Shown: piece by piece, positions 5,900 through 12,873 of the stretch
How the letters are laid out: the number at the start of each line of letters is the position of its first letter
How positions within the stretch are numbered: position 1 is the stretch's first letter
From: DASQPJ01 sp036268355
GTDB taxonomy: Bacteria > Actinomycetota > Actinomycetes > Sporichthyales > Sporichthyaceae
Reading direction: 5' to 3'
Length of the DNA: 12,873 nucleotides
Assembly (NCBI GenBank): GCA_036268355.1
Contig: DATAUG010000035.1
Coordinates: 1 to 12,873, forward strand
The notes under the pieces: generated by a model
Told to the model about the DNA's origin: nothing
The model's input: only the letters and a program-made list of their open reading frames with translations
The model's database searches: none
Position numbers and translations under genes: made by a program

Positions 5900-6166
5900 C
5901 TACAGGTGAGCGTATACGTCGGCCGGCTGCAGGCCGGTGGCCAACATCAGTACCTGAAGGTGATACAGAAGTTGGGAGATCTCCTCGGCGGTCTTGTCCC
6001 GGCCCTCGTACTCGGCCGCCATCCAGACTTCGGCGGCCTCCTCGACGATCTTCTTGCCGATCGTGTGCACGCCCGCGGCCAGTGCCCGGACCGTTCCTGA
6101 CGCGGAGTCACCCGACTGCGCCTTGGCGGTCAGCTCGGCGAACAGGTCCTCGAACGTCTTGGCCAA
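5900..6166 (-). CDS. hisE: Phosphoribosyl-ATP pyrophosphatase
   Basis: HisE hydrolyses phosphoribosyl-ATP to phosphoribosyl-AMP and pyrophosphate, the second step of histidine synthesis. The 88-residue protein is a typical stand-alone member of the MazG-like all-alpha fold. It has GKKIVEEAAEVWMAA (about 37-51), whose acidic residues bind Mg2+, and EEISQLLYHLQVLML (about 61-75). The start is a TTG at 6166: the family begins close to this MAKTFEDLF sequence and no ATG or GTG lies just upstream in frame. An AGGA sequence about 8-10 nt before it can serve as Shine-Dalgarno. It lies 50 nt after ribH and 27 nt before hisG, suggesting one transcript that continues from the riboflavin genes. Confidence 0.95.
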   Translation of the reverse strand: MAKTFEDLFAELTAKAQSGDSASGTVRALAAGVHTIGKKIVEEAAEVWMAAEYEGRDKTAEEISQLLYHLQVLMLATGLQPADVYAHL

Positions 6167-6216
6167 CTTCGTGTCCTGTTCCTCGGGTAGCCGCCCCTCC
6201 CAACGTAACGCCTCGG

Positions 6217-6690
6217 TCAGCGGGGATGGTCACGCAGGGCCAGCGCGGTCAGCACCGCCGCCTGTGCCGCTTCGTAACCCTTGTCCTCCTTGGAACCGGG
6301 CAGCCCGCTGCGGTCGTAGGCCTGCTCGTCGGTGTCGCAGGTGAGCACACCGAATCCGATCGGCACACCCGTGTCCACCGCCACCTGGGTGAGCCCGATC
6401 GTGGCCGCCTGGCAGACGTAGTCGAAATGCGGCGTGCCCCCACGGACCACCACACCGAGTGCCACCACCGCGTCGTGCGAGGCCGCCAGCCGGCGCGCGG
6501 CGACCGGCAGCTCGAAAGTCCCCGGGACTCGAAGCACCGTGGGCGAGGCGATCGCGGCCTGGGCCAGCGCCCGCTGCGCCCCGGCCAGCAGGCCGCCCAT
6601 CACGTCGGCGTGCCACTGCGCGGCCACGATCGCGACCCGTAACCCGCGTCCGTCCGGCGACTCGTGCGTGGGCGACCCGGAGCCGCTCAT
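6217..6690 (-). CDS. ribH: 6,7-dimethyl-8-ribityllumazine synthase
   Basis: RibH condenses 5-amino-6-ribitylaminouracil with 3,4-dihydroxy-2-butanone 4-phosphate to lumazine, the penultimate riboflavin step. In the 157-residue form the motifs are AAQWHADVM (23-31, substrate-stacking Trp26), VPGTFELPVAA (55-65), GVVVRGGTPHFDYVC (79-93, proton-transfer His88), GVLTCDTDEQAYDRSG (114-129) and KGYEAA (137-142). The family forms pentamers or 60-mer capsids. The ATG at 6690 starts 1 nt after the ribBA stop (TGAGATG) and has GGGAG about 10 nt upstream inside ribBA, giving translational coupling. A GTG at 6711 would add seven residues but would overlap ribBA further and is less likely. It supplies the substrate used by RibE, encoded two genes upstream. 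Confidence 0.97.
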   Translation of the reverse strand: MSGSGSPTHESPDGRGLRVAIVAAQWHADVMGGLLAGAQRALAQAAIASPTVLRVPGTFELPVAARRLAASHDAVVALGVVVRGGTPHFDYVCQAATIGLTQVAVDTGVPIGFGVLTCDTDEQAYDRSGLPGSKEDKGYEAAQAAVLTALALRDHPR

Positions 6691-6691
6691 C

Positions 6692-8098
6692 TCAGGTCCA
6701 CTCCCCACCACCGTCGTACGGGTCGCCCGACTCGCCGCACTGATCCCAGGCCGGCAGCGCGTGGCCCATCCGCAGGCGCTTGGTCTCCAGGTAGTGCTCG
6801 TTCTCCGGGGTGGGCGCGATGTACGACGGCTCCCGCGAGGTGACCGTCATCCCGTACGCCTGCAGGCCCGCGCACTTGCCCGGGTTGTTAGTGATCAGTC
6901 GGACCGATCGGATCCCGAGATCCTCCAGGATCCGCGCCCCGACCCCGTAATCCCGGGCGTCCACGGGCAGCCCGAGCTGCAGGTTGGCGTCGACGGTGTC
7001 GTGCCCGGCGTCCTGTAATTCGTAGGCCCGCAGCTTGTGGGCCAGCCCGATGCCGCGACCCTCGTGACCGCGCAGGTACACCACGACCCCACGGCCCTCG
7101 GCCTCGATCCGGGTCAACGCCGACCGCAGCTGCGGTCCGCAGTCGCAGCGCAGCGAGCCGAACGCGTCGCCGGTGAGGCACTCCGAGTGCAGCCGGACCA
7201 GCACGTTCTCCCCGTCCGCGACCTCACCCTTGACCAGCGCCACGTGCTCGTCCTCGCCGGGCATCGCCAGGCCGTCGCGGGTCCGGTCGGCATAGGCGTA
7301 GGCCTGGAACTCCCCGGCCACGGTGGGCAGGCGGGTGATCGCCAACCGCACCACCCGCGACTCCAGGCGCCGCCGGTATGTGATGAGGTCGGCGATCGAG
7401 ATCAGCGCCAGGCCGTGCAGGCGGGCGAACTCGACGAGCTCGGGCAGCCGGGCCACCGTCCCGTCGTCGTTGACAACCTCGCAGATGACGCCGGCCGGGG
7501 TCAGCCCGGCCAGTCGGGCCAGATCGACCGCGGCCTCGGTGTGCCCGGGCCGGCGCAACACGCCGCCCTCGACGGCGCGTAGCGGGAACACGTGGCCCGG
7601 GCGGGTCAGCTCCCAGGGTTCGGTGGCCGAGTCGACCAGGACCTTGATCGTGTGCGCCCGGTCGGCGGCGGAAATGCCGGTGCTGACCCCGTCGCGGGCG
7701 TCTACGGAGACTGTGTAGGCCGTCTTCTTCCGGTCCTGGTTGACGAACGTCATCGGCGGCAGCTCGAGGCGGTCGAGATCTTTGGTGGGCATCGGGACGC
7801 ACACCACGCCGGAGGTGTGACGGATCATGAATGCCAGCAGTTCCGGGGTCGCCTTGGCGGCGGCGAACACGAGGTCGCCCTCGTTCTCCCGGTCCTCGTC
7901 GTCGACCACGAGGATGGCCTTGCCCGCCGCGATGTCGGCGACCGCCCGCTCGATGGTGTCGAAGTCGAACGTCCGCAACCGGTGGACCACCACGGGACTC
8001 GGCGGACGAGGCGGCCGCGGCGCGTCCACGGCGTCGTCGGGCACGACCACGCCCGGCCTTCCGCTGCGCTCCGGACGCTCCTCCGGCGCCGCAGTCAT
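6692..8098 (-). CDS. ribBA: Bifunctional DHBP synthase / GTP cyclohydrolase II
   Basis: This 468-residue fusion makes both precursors of riboflavin. The DHBP synthase half (about 41-247) converts ribulose 5-phosphate to dihydroxybutanone phosphate. It has DDEDRENEGDLVFAA (66-80), HTSGVVCVPM (94-103) and TRPGHVFPLRA (165-175). The GTP cyclohydrolase II half (about 253-450) opens GTP. Its zinc ligands are Cys307, Cys318 and Cys320 in SECLTGDAFGSLRCDCG, and it also has YLRGHEGRGIGL (341-352) and LITNNPGKCAGL (401-412). Both active sites look intact. The first 40 residues are a Pro-rich, poorly conserved extension. The start ATG overlaps the ribE stop (ATGA), so translation is coupled. RPE, encoded upstream, interconverts its ribulose 5-phosphate substrate with xylulose 5-phosphate. 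Confidence 0.97.
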   Translation of the reverse strand: MTAAPEERPERSGRPGVVVPDDAVDAPRPPRPPSPVVVHRLRTFDFDTIERAVADIAAGKAILVVDDEDRENEGDLVFAAAKATPELLAFMIRHTSGVVCVPMPTKDLDRLELPPMTFVNQDRKKTAYTVSVDARDGVSTGISAADRAHTIKVLVDSATEPWELTRPGHVFPLRAVEGGVLRRPGHTEAAVDLARLAGLTPAGVICEVVNDDGTVARLPELVEFARLHGLALISIADLITYRRRLESRVVRLAITRLPTVAGEFQAYAYADRTRDGLAMPGEDEHVALVKGEVADGENVLVRLHSECLTGDAFGSLRCDCGPQLRSALTRIEAEGRGVVVYLRGHEGRGIGLAHKLRAYELQDAGHDTVDANLQLGLPVDARDYGVGARILEDLGIRSVRLITNNPGKCAGLQAYGMTVTSREPSYIAPTPENEHYLETKRLRMGHALPAWDQCGESGDPYDGGGEWT

Positions 8099-8697
8099 GA
8101 AGCTGCTCCGGGCATCAGCAGTCGTTCGACGTACTTGGCCAGCACATCGACCTCCAGGTTGACGGCGTCACCGGCTGCACGCAGGCCCAGCGTGGTCAGC
8201 TTCATGGTCGCCGGGATGAGGCCGACCACGAAAGAGGTATCTGTTACTCCAGCGACCGTCAGACTCACCCCGTCGACCGTGATCGAGCCCTTCTCGACGA
8301 CGTACCGCAGCAGTTGCGTCGGCGCCTCGATCTCGACAACGTCCCAGTGTGGGTGCGGATTCCGCCCCCGCACCCGGCCGACGCCGTCCACGTGGCCCTG
8401 GACCAGGTGCCCGCCCATCCGCGTCGCCAGGGTCACGGCGCGCTCCAGGTTCACCCGGGCGCCGGAGGTCAACCCGCCCAGCGAGGAGCGTTGCAGGGTC
8501 TCGCTCATGACGTCGGCGACGAACCCGTCCGGGCCGTGCTCGACGACGGTGAGGCAGACGCCGTTCACCGCGATCGAGTCGCCGTGGCCGACGTCCGCCA
8601 TGACTTTCCTGGCACAGATCGACAGTCGGGCGGCGTCGTCGGGCAGCTGATGCACCGCCGCGACCTCGCCGAGCTCTTCGACGATCCCGGTGAACAT
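8095..8697 (-). CDS. ribE: Riboflavin synthase alpha chain
   Basis: This enzyme dismutates two lumazine molecules to riboflavin and the ribitylaminouracil precursor. The 200-residue protein begins with the signature MFTGIVEELG and has two tandem lumazine-binding beta-barrels. The first (about 1-95) carries GDSIAVNGVCLTV (39-51). The second (about 96-190) carries GGHLVQGHVDG (95-105) and GSITVDGVSLTV (137-148). It ends in an alpha-helical AKYVERLL used for trimer formation. GGAG (8705-8708) lies 7 nt before the ATG and overlaps the end of ribD; the ribD stop is only 4 nt away. In some species this gene is called ribC or ribE. Confidence 0.97.
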   Translation of the reverse strand: MFTGIVEELGEVAAVHQLPDDAARLSICARKVMADVGHGDSIAVNGVCLTVVEHGPDGFVADVMSETLQRSSLGGLTSGARVNLERAVTLATRMGGHLVQGHVDGVGRVRGRNPHPHWDVVEIEAPTQLLRYVVEKGSITVDGVSLTVAGVTDTSFVVGLIPATMKLTTLGLRAAGDAVNLEVDVLAKYVERLLMPGAAS

Positions 8698-8701
8698 CGC
8701 G

Positions 8702-9817
8702 CTACTCCGTCCCGGCCCGGATCGGCCGGGCGGTCAGGCGGACGTCCCCGCCGAGAAGCACAGTGTGGTCCAGACGTAGCCGCAGCGCCGAGTCGATCGA
8801 GGACGCCCCCGGCCCGGCCAGGGTGGCCACACCATCGCCGCCGATCAGCATGGGGGCGAGATAGCCGACGACCCGGTCGATCAGGCCGGCCGCCAGAAAG
8901 CTGCCGGCCACCTGGGCCCCGCCCTCGACGAGCAGCGAGAGGATCTGTCGGCGGTGCAGCTCGGCCAACACGGCCGCCACGTCCAATCCGCCGCCCACGG
9001 CGGTCGGCACCCCGACCACCTCGGCACCGGCACTGCGCAGCCGCTCGGCCGCCGGCCCGTCCGACTGGTCCGCGGCAACGAGCAGCAGGGTGGGTGCCGC
9101 GGCATCCAGCACCCGGGCTGTGGGCTGGACCCGCACCCGGGCGTCGAGTACGACCCGAAGCGGCTGACGGCTCGGCAGTCCGGCTTTGCGAACCGCAAGC
9201 TGTGGGTTGTCGGCCAGCACGGTGCCCGATCCGACCAGCACGGCGTCGGCCTCGGCGCGCAACCGATGGGCATCGGCCCGGGCGGCCTCCGAGGTGATCC
9301 ACCGGCTGCTGCCGTCGACAGCAGCGGTGCGCCCGTCGAGGCTGGCCGCGTACTTCCAGGTCACGAATGGGCGCCCGAACCGCACGCTGGTCAGCCACAC
9401 CTCGTTGACCAACTCCGCCTCGTGCTTCAGGACCCCGCCCTCGACGGCCACGCCGGCGGCACGCAGCGCCGCGGCACCACCCCCGGCAGCCGGGGTCGGA
9501 TCGTCGACGGCGTAGACCACCCGGGCGACGCCGGCCTCCCGCAGCGCCGCGACGCACGGCCCGGTGCGACCGGTGTGGTTGCACGGTTCGAGGGTCACCA
9601 CACAGGTGCCGCCGCGCGCCCGAATCCCTGCCACCTCCAGCGCCACCATCTCGGCGTGCGGGTCGCCCGCGCGGCGATGGAAGCCGTAGCCGGCGATTGC
9701 GCCCACGGAGTCGAGCACCACCGCCCCGACGACGGGATTCGGACTGGTAGCACCGAGACCCAATGCGGCGAGCTCGACAGCCCGCAGCATCGCCTGGACC
9801 TCGGCCGTGTTCGCCAC
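8702..9817 (-). CDS. ribD: Bifunctional pyrimidine deaminase / uracil reductase
   Basis: RibD performs the second and third steps from GTP to riboflavin: deamination of the pyrimidine, then NADPH-dependent reduction of the ribose side chain. In the 371-residue form the deaminase domain (about 1-145) has the zinc site HAE (54-56) and PCNHTGRTGPC (78-88, Cys79 and Cys88). The reductase domain (about 150-371) has WKYAASLDGRTA (154-165), SRWITS (171-176), DAVLVGSGTVLADNP (191-205) and LLVEGG (295-300). The GTG at 9817 was chosen because GAGGGGGT (9827-9834) lies 9 nt upstream and the product then starts VANTAEVQAM, as RibD usually does. A GTG at 9838 would add seven residues. It begins the compact rib cluster. 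The 90-nt gap upstream holds a large hairpin and is too short for an FMN riboswitch. Confidence 0.96.
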   Translation of the reverse strand: MANTAEVQAMLRAVELAALGLGATSPNPVVGAVVLDSVGAIAGYGFHRRAGDPHAEMVALEVAGIRARGGTCVVTLEPCNHTGRTGPCVAALREAGVARVVYAVDDPTPAAGGGAAALRAAGVAVEGGVLKHEAELVNEVWLTSVRFGRPFVTWKYAASLDGRTAAVDGSSRWITSEAARADAHRLRAEADAVLVGSGTVLADNPQLAVRKAGLPSRQPLRVVLDARVRVQPTARVLDAAAPTLLLVAADQSDGPAAERLRSAGAEVVGVPTAVGGGLDVAAVLAELHRRQILSLLVEGGAQVAGSFLAAGLIDRVVGYLAPMLIGGDGVATLAGPGASSIDSALRLRLDHTVLLGGDVRLTARPIRAGTE

Positions 9818-9851
9818 CGACTCGATACCCCCTCGCACATTGTCCCCACCG

Positions 9852-9900
9852 TTGCGTCCGGCTGATCGAAGGCTAATAGCCTCGGGTCAGCCGGACGCAA
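9852..9900. repeat. 14-bp perfect inverted repeat between rpe and ribD
   Basis: The arms TTGCGTCCGGCTGA (9852-9865) and TCAGCCGGACGCAA (9887-9900) are exact complements. The 21-nt interior contains a further AGGCT/AGCCT stem (9870-9882) plus a CG/CG pair, so nearly the whole 49 nt can fold. It starts 7 nt after the rpe stop codon and lacks a U-tract, so it could be a non-canonical terminator or a processing signal. Its outer nine bases recur in the repeat at 12669-12716. Confidence 0.85.
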
Positions 9901-9907
9901 TGACTTC

Positions 9908-10576
9908 TCAGCGCGACGCCGCGGCCTCGGCCGCCGCCCGCAACCGGGCGATGGCATCGGCCGGGTCGGCCGCCCCGTAGACGGCCGAGCCCGCCACGAA
10001 CACGTCCGCGCCCGCCTCGGCGCACCGTTCGATCGTCGACGCGGCGACGCCGCCGTCGACCTGCAACCACAGGTCCAGGTCGCGACCGTCGATCAGCTCC
10101 CGGGCGCGCCGGATCTTCGGCAGCACCATGTCCAGGAACGACTGGCCGCCGAATCCCGGCTCGACGGTCATCAGCAGCAGCATGTCGATCTCGTCGAACA
10201 TCTCCGAGCAGGCCTCCAGCGGGGTGGCCGGCTTCAACCCGCAACCGGCCCGCGCCCCGGCCTGCCGGATCGCCCGGGCCAGCCGCACCGGGGCGTGGGC
10301 GGCCTCGATGTGGAACGTCACGCTGCCCGCCCCGGCCTCGGCGTAGGCCGGCGCCCAGCGATCCGGGTCGGCGATCATCAGGTGGCAGTCGACCGGCGTG
10401 GAGACCGTCTTGAGCAACGCCTCCACGATCGGCAGCCCCAACGTGAGGTTGGGGACGAAGTGATTGTCCATCACATCGACGTGCAACCAGTCCGCGTGGC
10501 CGGCCACCCGTTCGCACTCCTGCGCCAGCCGCGCGAAATCGGCCGACAGCAGGCTCGGCGATATCTGCACACCCAT
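9908..10576 (-). CDS. rpe: Ribulose-phosphate 3-epimerase
   Basis: RPE interconverts ribulose 5-phosphate and xylulose 5-phosphate in the pentose phosphate pathway. The 222-residue TIM barrel is full length. Motifs are ISPSLLSADF (5-14), LHVDVMDNHFVPNLTLG (31-47, metal ligands His32 and Asp34), CHLMI (64-68, His65), MTVEPGFGGQSF (136-147) and VDGGV (173-177, catalytic Asp174). The ATG at 10576 lies 8 nt after the transporter stop, with no close Shine-Dalgarno (a GGCGAG is about 12 nt away), so it may depend on coupling. The same frame stays open through the whole transporter gene, but this is a GC-rich artefact. It is followed by the strong hairpin and then ribD, whose pathway uses the same sugar phosphate. 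Confidence 0.97.
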   Translation of the reverse strand: MGVQISPSLLSADFARLAQECERVAGHADWLHVDVMDNHFVPNLTLGLPIVEALLKTVSTPVDCHLMIADPDRWAPAYAEAGAGSVTFHIEAAHAPVRLARAIRQAGARAGCGLKPATPLEACSEMFDEIDMLLLMTVEPGFGGQSFLDMVLPKIRRARELIDGRDLDLWLQVDGGVAASTIERCAEAGADVFVAGSAVYGAADPADAIARLRAAAEAAASR

Positions 10577-10584
10577 TGTTTTGA

Positions 10585-12576
10585 TCAGCTCGCCTTCTCC
10601 GACGCGGTTTCGGTCGGGATCGGTGTTGGCTGCGGATCGCGGCGTGCGGAACGCAGCTGCCAAGGGACATTCGTGACCATCACGCCGGGTTCGTACAGCA
10701 GTCGGGCCTTCAGGCGCAATGCACTTTGGTTGTGAAGCAGTTGCTCCCACCAGCGACCGACCACGTACTCCGGCAGGAACACGCACACTACGTCGCGCGG
10801 ACTGGACCTGCGGATGTCGCGGATGTACTCCAACACCGGTCCGGTCAGGTCGCGATAAGGCGAGTCGAGCACCTTCAGCGGCACCGGGACGCCTCGCGCG
10901 GCCCACTCCGTGAGCAGCGCCGCCGTCCCCTCCGGGCGGGTCTGCACCGTGACGGCGGTCAGCGTGCTCGGCCGAGTCGCCCGGGCGAATGCCAGCGCCT
11001 TGAGCGTCGGGGTGTGCAGCCGCGACACCAGCACCACCCCGTGGATGTTGCTCGGCAGGGTCATCGCGTCCGGTGGCGGGGACAGCTCGGCCCGGACGTT
11101 GCCGTAGTGCCGGTGAATGCTGCGCATCAACGCGAACAGCAGCGGCATCGCGATGCACACCAGATACGCGCCGTGGGTGAACTTCGTGATCAGCACGATC
11201 ACCAGGACCAGCGCCGAAAGGGTGAGGCCGGTGGCGTTGATGACCCGCGACCGAACCATGGTCCGACGCCGCCGCGGATCGGTCTCGGCGCGTAGCAGCC
11301 GGGTCCAGTGCCGAACCATGCCCGTCTGGCTGAGCGTGAACGAGACGAAGACGCCGATGATGTACAGCTGGATCAGCTTGGTTACGTCGGCCGAGAAGAC
11401 GTAGATCAGGAAGCTGGCCAGCAACGCCAGGGCCAGGATCCCGTTGCTGAACACGAGGCGATCGCCGCGCCGGTGCAACTGACCCGGCATCAGCTCGTCG
11501 CGCGACAGGATCGAGGCGAGCACCGGGAAACCGTTGAACGCCGTGTTGGCGGCCAGGATCAGGATCAGCGCAGTGACCGCGGCCAGGTACACGAACGGCG
11601 CGGAGTCCTTGCCGAACACCGCCGCCGCCACCTGGGCGATGATCGGATCCTGCTGGTAGTTCGCCCCGGCGGGGACACCGTTGATCAGCAGGTCGGTCGC
11701 CGGGTTCTCGGCGAGCCGGGCGTGGGTCATCAGGCCGAGCGCCACCAGACCGGAGAACATCGTGACCGCGAGCGCGCCCATCATCAGCAAGGTCGTGGCG
11801 GCATTCTTGGACTTGGGTGGTTTGAAGGCCGGGACGCCGTTGCTGATCGCCTCGACCCCGGTCAGCGCCGCGCATCCGGAGGAGAACGCCCGCATGATCA
11901 GGAACACCAGCGCGAACCCGGTGAGATGGGTCTGCACCGGCTGCACGGTGTAGCTCGCGGTCGGCGCCTGAAGGTTCTGGCGCAGCACGATCTCGCGGAA
12001 CAACCCGACGCCCACCAGACCGACCACGCCGACCATGAACGCGTAGGTGGGGATCGCGAACGCGGCCCCGGCCTCCCGGATGCCCCGCAGGTTCATGACG
12101 GTGAGCACCGCGATCAGCAGCAGCGACACCGCAACCTTGTGCTCGACCACGAACGGAACCGCCGAACCGAGGTTGTCCACCCCGGCAGCCACCGACACCG
12201 CCACCGTGAGCACGTAGTCCACGATCAGCGCGCTGGCGACGATCACGCCGGCGCTGACCCCGAGGTTGGTGGTGGCGACCTCGTAGTCGCCGCCACCGCT
12301 GGGATAGGCGTGCACGTTCTGCCGGTAGGAGGCCACGACCGTGGTCATCATCAGCACCACAGCCAGGGCTATCCAGGCGCTGTAGTGGTAGAAACCGACG
12401 CCTGCCAGGGACAGCACGACGAAGATCTCCTGCGGCGCGTAGGCCACCGAGGACAGCGCATCGGAGGCGAACACCGGCAGCGCCACGCTCTTCGGCAGAA
12501 CGGCGTGGCCGAGACGCTCGTTCCGCACCGGGGCGCCCAGGAAGAAGCGCTTGGGGACCTGGCGCAGCTTCGACAC
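10585..12576 (-). CDS. APC-superfamily transporter, KimA/YdaO-like, probable K+ importer
   Basis: This is an integral membrane protein of 663 residues with about 12 hydrophobic helices up to about residue 485. A soluble C-terminal domain (about 510-640) begins NIHGVVLVSRLHTPTLKALA. It resembles Bacillus KimA (formerly YdaO), a K+/H+ symporter controlled by c-di-AMP. Shared features are FASDALSSVAYAPQEI (36-51), YPSGGGDYEVATTNLG and VDYVLTVAVS (119-128). Counting from the GTG start, Asp39/Tyr46, Asp120/Thr124, Thr239/Glu242 and Tyr405 sit at spacings matching the KimA K+-site residues as I recall them. I infer K+ import; an amino-acid permease, as such genes are often labelled, is the alternative. 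The GTG at 12576 is chosen over the ATG at 12585 because GGGAGG directly abuts that ATG but lies 9 nt before the GTG. No c-di-AMP riboswitch is recognisable upstream. rpe follows 8 nt downstream. Confidence 0.88.
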   Translation of the reverse strand: MSKLRQVPKRFFLGAPVRNERLGHAVLPKSVALPVFASDALSSVAYAPQEIFVVLSLAGVGFYHYSAWIALAVVLMMTTVVASYRQNVHAYPSGGGDYEVATTNLGVSAGVIVASALIVDYVLTVAVSVAAGVDNLGSAVPFVVEHKVAVSLLLIAVLTVMNLRGIREAGAAFAIPTYAFMVGVVGLVGVGLFREIVLRQNLQAPTASYTVQPVQTHLTGFALVFLIMRAFSSGCAALTGVEAISNGVPAFKPPKSKNAATTLLMMGALAVTMFSGLVALGLMTHARLAENPATDLLINGVPAGANYQQDPIIAQVAAAVFGKDSAPFVYLAAVTALILILAANTAFNGFPVLASILSRDELMPGQLHRRGDRLVFSNGILALALLASFLIYVFSADVTKLIQLYIIGVFVSFTLSQTGMVRHWTRLLRAETDPRRRRTMVRSRVINATGLTLSALVLVIVLITKFTHGAYLVCIAMPLLFALMRSIHRHYGNVRAELSPPPDAMTLPSNIHGVVLVSRLHTPTLKALAFARATRPSTLTAVTVQTRPEGTAALLTEWAARGVPVPLKVLDSPYRDLTGPVLEYIRDIRRSSPRDVVCVFLPEYVVGRWWEQLLHNQSALRLKARLLYEPGVMVTNVPWQLRSARRDPQPTPIPTETASEKAS

Positions 12577-12585
12577 GGGCGTCAT

Positions 12586-12591
12586 CCTCCC
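12586..12591 (-). promoter_or_regulatory. Shine-Dalgarno that decides the transporter start
   Basis: GGGAGG on the minus strand ends directly at the ATG of 12585, leaving no spacer for that codon. It has an ideal 9-nt spacer to the GTG at 12576. The nine bases between are not needed for the conserved protein. Confidence 0.7.
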
Positions 12592-12873
12592 GCCTCACCT
12601 GCCGGAACTATGCACAGGGCGCTCCCACCATGCACCCATTCGCCGTGAGTCGGGTCATCCCTCCCCGCTTGCGTCCGACGAACGGCGGCCAACCGGACGC
12701 TATTCGTCGGACGCAACGCGTTGGCGCAGCCCCTACTCCAGCCGCCGGAGCAACGCTTTGTCTTCGCCGGGCGCTGCATCTGCGCCACTGTGTCTTCGCC
12801 GCGCCGGACGCGGGCTGCACCCATCCCACCGCTTGGACGGCAGCCGCCGCAGCCCGCTCCCCGGCACGGCGGT
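12592..12873. other. Region without a convincing gene
   Basis: About 280 nt upstream of the transporter carry short open frames on both strands, including a plus-strand frame from 12630 to the edge. None shows recognisable protein sequence or a consistent third-position G/C bias. Contents seen are the inverted repeat at 12669-12716 and an 11-nt direct repeat TGTCTTCGCCG at 12759-12769 and 12791-12801. The promoter of the transporter should be here, but I cannot place it. It could also include the edge of a gene that continues outside the window. Confidence 0.5.
12669..12716. repeat. 14-bp perfect inverted repeat upstream of the transporter
   Basis: The arms TTGCGTCCGACGAA (12669-12682) and TTCGTCGGACGCAA (12703-12716) are exact complements around a 20-nt loop. 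The loop holds another CCGGACGC, so a slipped pairing is also possible. The outer nine bases of each arm, TTGCGTCCG and CGGACGCAA, are identical to those of the rpe-ribD repeat. The inner five bases differ but still pair. It lies about 80 nt upstream of the transporter start. Confidence 0.85.

Noticed and set aside
8251..8270. IPAT in riboflavin synthase where some family members have IPHT, a possible loss of a key residue.
   Set aside because: This position varies in actinobacterial riboswitch-independent and other homologues as I recall them. All lumazine-binding motifs are intact, so it is not evidence of inactivity.
10577..12598. The rpe frame stays open for over 650 codons through the transporter gene, suggesting a large fused protein.
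   Set aside because: The upstream part has no recognisable domain and is a different frame of a clear membrane transporter. RPE is complete from 10576. In high-GC DNA such frames lack stops by chance.
12582..12824. Minus-strand 80-codon frame upstream of the transporter.
   Set aside because: It is Arg/Gly rich, contains the hairpin and overlaps the transporter Shine-Dalgarno and start. No motif or ribosome-binding site supports it.
12630..12873. Plus-strand frame open from ATG 12630 to the window edge, possibly the start of a divergent gene.
   Set aside because: It runs through the inverted repeat, has inconsistent third-position bias and no recognisable protein sequence. It cannot be excluded without the sequence beyond the edge.

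Overview
The window is high-GC chromosomal DNA whose gene content and order point to an actinobacterium (Actinomycetota). All fifteen recognisable protein genes lie on the minus strand, so transcription runs from high to low coordinates. The cluster (rpe, ribD-ribE-ribBA-ribH, hisE-hisG, a PH-domain gene, an SseB-like gene, infC-rpmI-rplT, a TrmH/SpoU RNA methyltransferase, a sensor kinase) resembles the housekeeping neighbourhood of Streptomyces-like genomes. I cannot name the genus. There is no sign of a prophage, transposon, CRISPR array, tRNA or rRNA.

In transcription order: the right end (12592-12873) has no convincing gene but holds a strong inverted repeat. Next comes a KimA/YdaO-like APC-superfamily transporter, probably a K+ importer, followed 8 nt later by rpe (pentose phosphate pathway). 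A second inverted repeat with the same outer arm sequence separates rpe from ribD. The riboflavin genes ribD, ribE, ribBA and ribH are packed with 4 nt or less between them (ribE/ribBA overlap by ATGA) and encode all the dedicated ring-forming enzymes from GTP and ribulose 5-phosphate to riboflavin. rpe makes or consumes ribulose 5-phosphate, a RibBA substrate. hisE and hisG, the second and first steps of histidine synthesis, follow on the same strand, then two poorly characterised small genes (PH-domain membrane protein, SseB-like protein).

A 233-nt leader with stem-loops and a textbook intrinsic terminator precedes infC-rpmI-rplT (IF3, L35, L20). Conservation of the IF3 N-terminus shows that infC must start at an AUC codon just behind a GGGAGGG Shine-Dalgarno. 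An in-frame stop lies four codons upstream and there is no ATG, GTG or TTG between. A TrmH-family methyltransferase and an orphan soluble PAS histidine kinase follow, and a perfect hairpin at the left edge probably ends the unit.

The protein genes themselves are ordinary housekeeping genes. The observations most worth following are non-coding: the infC leader/attenuator with its AUC start, a possible helix hiding the rplT ribosome-binding site, and two intergenic inverted repeats that share outer arms but have different, still self-complementary, inner arms. I see no evidence for a wholly new multi-gene system here.
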